Source of the DNA: Actinobacteria bacterium 21-64-8
GTDB taxonomy: Bacteria; Actinomycetota; Acidimicrobiia; Acidimicrobiales; RAAP-2
Direction: 5' to 3'
DNA length: 6,440 bases
NCBI GenBank assembly: GCA_002255315.1
Contig: NCBD01000054.1
Location: forward strand, 1-6,440
Numbering within the stretch: position 1 is the first letter of the stretch; each line of letters opens with the position of its first letter. The position numbers were made by a program, and so were the translations under genes. The notes beneath the pieces were generated by a model, which had not been told where the DNA came from, did not search any database, and was given only the letters and a program-made list of their open reading frames with translations. This document shows positions 4,875-6,440 of this stretch, one piece after another.

Positions 4875-6006
4875 AGCAAACAGTTGCCGCTCCAACCGCC
4901 CGATTCAGAGCCGGCATCAGCTCTCGCGCGAACAGTTCCATGCTGCGCAGCCAACTCGGCTTGTCGTCCCAGTCGTAGCTCATCAGCACCAGCGTGCCGA
5001 AGGTGCCGGTCTCTTCGACCAGGGCCAGCAAGCGGCGGAGCACTTCATCGACGTCGCCGGCGATGATTTGCTCGTCCATCAAAAAGTCGACGTTGCAATC
5101 GGCGTCGCTCGTTTCCAGATCGCGCTTGTAGATTTTGCGGCCCAGGCCGCGGTCGAAGAGCATGCCGATGTATTCGTAGTTGCGGCCGAGCGAATTCGTG
5201 CGGGCCAGGCGGCGGGCCTCCGACGTGCTGTCGGCCAGAAAGATCGAGCGGCAGACCTTCCAGTCGCTTCGCTGGGGCGTTCGCCCGGCGGCCAGCGCGG
5301 CCGCCGCGTAGGTCCGCCAGTGGTCGGCCAGCACGTTGCCCGTCACCAGGCAATGGCTGAACGGCTGATAGCCGCGGGCGCCGGCCGTTTTCATCGTGGG
5401 CGAGTTGCGGCTCATGGCCGGCATGGCGATCGGCGGCAGCGGCCGTTGCAGCGGCCTGTGGATGAAGCCGATGCCGGTTTCGTAATCGACGTATTTCTTC
5501 AGCCTGATCTGCCAGAACTTGCCCTGGTATTCATAGGGCGGATCCGACGACCAGAGATAGAGAATGATGTCGACCGCTTCATCGACCATGGCCTGGGCCT
5601 GCTTGGGGTCGATGCCATACAACTCCTGGTCGGCGGTGACGCTGCCGGCGCCGAAGCAGAGGTTCAGCCGGCCTTTCGACAAGTGGTCGAGAAAGGCCAG
5701 CCGGCTGGCCACGTGCGCCGGATGATGTTGTTGCAAGCAGACAGGCGCCGCGCCCAGGCGAATGGAGCGGGTTTCGCCCAATGCCCGGCCGATGAAGATT
5801 TCGGGCATCACGATGGTTTCGTACTTCATCGTGTGGTGCTCGCCGATCCAGAACTCGTCGAAACCGAGTTCTTCGGCGCGGACGATCAGCTCCAAATCTT
5901 CGTCGTAGCACTGGGCCAGCGGCTTGGCCGGGTCGTGGAACGGCATGATGAACATGCCATAGCGGATCGTGCCGTTGTCGCCGTTGGTCGAGGGGCCGTG
6001 TAACAT
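4873..6006 (-). CDS. Luciferase-family flavin-dependent monooxygenase (limonene 1,2-monooxygenase-like)
   Basis: This 377-residue cytoplasmic LLM-class oxidoreductase has a TIM-barrel fold, uses reduced flavin supplied by a separate reductase, and oxidises an organic substrate with O2. Visible landmarks are IRYGMFIMPFHDPAKP (14-29), the AEELGFDEFWIGEHH motif (44-58) typical of the bacterial luciferase family, and HHPAHVASRLAFLDHLSKGR followed by LNLCFGAG (94-121). Farther on are IHRPLQRPLPPIAMPAMS and a C-terminus with VLMSYDWDDKPSW. The ATG at 6004-6006 is supported by AAGGA at 6015-6019, 8 bases upstream; a second in-frame ATG at codon 18 would cut into the first beta strand. A plausible promoter lies at 6061-6089. 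Homologues are often annotated limonene 1,2-monooxygenase or alkanal monooxygenase, but substrate cannot be assigned from sequence and no flavin reductase gene is in view. The stop codon overlaps the right arm of the heptamer inverted repeat. Confidence 0.93.
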   Translation of the reverse strand: MLHGPSTNGDNGTIRYGMFIMPFHDPAKPLAQCYDEDLELIVRAEELGFDEFWIGEHHTMKYETIVMPEIFIGRALGETRSIRLGAAPVCLQQHHPAHVASRLAFLDHLSKGRLNLCFGAGSVTADQELYGIDPKQAQAMVDEAVDIILYLWSSDPPYEYQGKFWQIRLKKYVDYETGIGFIHRPLQRPLPPIAMPAMSRNSPTMKTAGARGYQPFSHCLVTGNVLADHWRTYAAAALAAGRTPQRSDWKVCRSIFLADSTSEARRLARTNSLGRNYEYIGMLFDRGLGRKIYKRDLETSDADCNVDFLMDEQIIAGDVDEVLRRLLALVEETGTFGTLVLMSYDWDDKPSWLRSMELFARELMPALNRAVGAATVC

Positions 6007-6060
6007 CGCCTGGGTCCTTGGTGGCCGGATGAGCGGGAAGTGGCATCGTCGCCCGCGCTC

Positions 6061-6089
6061 AAACTAGACGCTGAGCGGACGTGAGTCAA
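6061..6089 (-). promoter_or_regulatory. Putative sigma-70-type promoter of the monooxygenase gene
   Basis: On the minus strand TTGACT (6084-6089, 5 of 6 to consensus) is followed after exactly 17 bases by TAGTTT (6061-6066, 3 of 6). This would start transcription near 6054 and give a leader of about 48 bases before the ATG. The -35 box is good and the -10 box weak. The remaining intergenic bases (6090-6231) show no other clear signal. Confidence 0.4.
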
Positions 6090-6231
6090 GCAATTGCCGT
6101 TCGAAGTTCCAAACGCGCCGCCTAGAGGAAGTCCCTTTGATCGCGTGTGAGGTTTGGGTGCTGGCTGCGGAAGAGACCGGAACTGGTTCACATCAATCAC
6201 CGCGCCTTCTTACCTGTTGAGCAGCGTGCGT

Positions 6232-6440
6232 TCAGGGACCGAGGCCAAGCTGCTTCTTGGCCTCTTCCCAGGGAATAGCCGCCTCTTGCCGACGGCGTTC
6301 GATCAGTTGGTGAAACTCGGCCGAGACGGCAAAACTGGCGGAGAGACGGTCCTCATCATTCTCGACAGCCCGAAGCACAATCCACGTTTCGCCATCCCGA
6401 GTGATGACGACGTCACCACTGGCGGCTGCCGCCAGATACT
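6232..6440 (-). CDS. Phd/YefM-like type II antitoxin, C-terminal part (start outside window)
   Basis: Reading the minus strand from the window edge, the frame is open for 68 residues to a TGA at 6232-6234. The visible N-terminal part, AAASGDVVITRDGETWIVL, matches the GE-V-ITR-GKP-A-L core of the Phd/YefM (prevent-host-death) family, whose N-terminal DNA-binding domain represses its own operon. The rest (FAVSAEFHQLIERRRQEAAI, then PWEEAKKQLGL) is a helical tail of the kind that embraces the toxin. About 15-25 N-terminal residues are probably missing beyond the edge. No toxin frame follows: the next 225 bases lead into the monooxygenase gene. A toxin might lie upstream, outside the window, or the antitoxin may be solitary. 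Confidence 0.7.
   Translation of the reverse strand, partial: YLAAAASGDVVITRDGETWIVLRAVENDEDRLSASFAVSAEFHQLIERRRQEAAIPWEEAKKQLGLGP
6241..6264 (-). terminator. Perfect hairpin at the 3' end of the antitoxin gene
   Basis: GAGGCCAAG-AAGCAG-CTTGGCCTC (minus strand) is a perfect 9-bp stem with a 6-base loop, located inside the last codons (EAKKQLGL) just before the stop. No T-run follows, so it may be a factor-assisted terminator, a transcript-end stabiliser, or coincidental. Confidence 0.25.

Noticed and set aside
4801..6003. 400-codon open frame on the plus strand
   Set aside because: It is fully antisense to the monooxygenase gene, has a compositional signature of a shadow frame (Ala/Arg/Gly/Val-rich, no recognisable motif) and no ribosome binding site.
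2101..6006. Monooxygenase, transporter and pabA considered as one novel pathway operon
   Set aside because: They share strand only. The 143-bp inverted repeat and a separate promoter interrupt the block, and no biochemical link between the products is evident.

Overview
This GC-rich bacterial window looks like a member of the Planctomycetota, probably Pirellulales. That assignment is inferred from recalled family resemblance and was not searched. The clues are a secreted-type protein ending in calcium-binding nonapeptide repeats plus a GFDAFFA-type tail, an Nramp-like transporter with GSGEW in place of DPGN, and intergenic ATCCAAA heptamer tracts. No tRNA, rRNA or CRISPR array is visible.

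Layout from left to right. (1) Positions 3-566, plus strand: the C-terminal end of an RTX-like repeat protein, followed by a small hairpin. (2) Positions 567-2100: a decayed region with no convincing intact gene. It holds the C-terminal half of a RAYT/IS200-like transposase (minus strand, with a compensated frameshift pair), two separate plus-strand remnants resembling DUF3102-type proteins (one frameshifted, one with a TAG in its RYM motif), and three tandem 33-bp repeats. (3) Positions 2101-6006, minus strand: three well-preserved co-directional genes. In transcription order these are a luciferase-family flavin monooxygenase, an 11-TM Nramp-like transporter, and a glutamine amidotransferase (PabA/TrpG). 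(4) Positions 6232-6440, minus strand: the C-terminal part of a Phd/YefM-like antitoxin whose start lies outside the window and which has no toxin gene after it.

The monooxygenase has its own plausible promoter and Shine-Dalgarno sequence. A 143-bp inverted repeat with 32-bp arms of ATCCAAA heptamers separates its stop codon from the transporter. The transporter and amidotransferase genes are about 70 bp apart and may be cotranscribed. No shared pathway is obvious, so the three may be neighbours rather than a functional unit.

The most notable points are a roughly 145-residue soluble insertion in the TM5-TM6 loop of the Nramp-like protein (predicted periplasmic) together with loss of the canonical metal-site motifs; the heptamer inverted repeat, which overlaps a stop codon; and a five-codon leader ORF with a perfect Shine-Dalgarno that overlaps the pabA start by ATGA. 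I saw no clear evidence of a wholly new multigene system.
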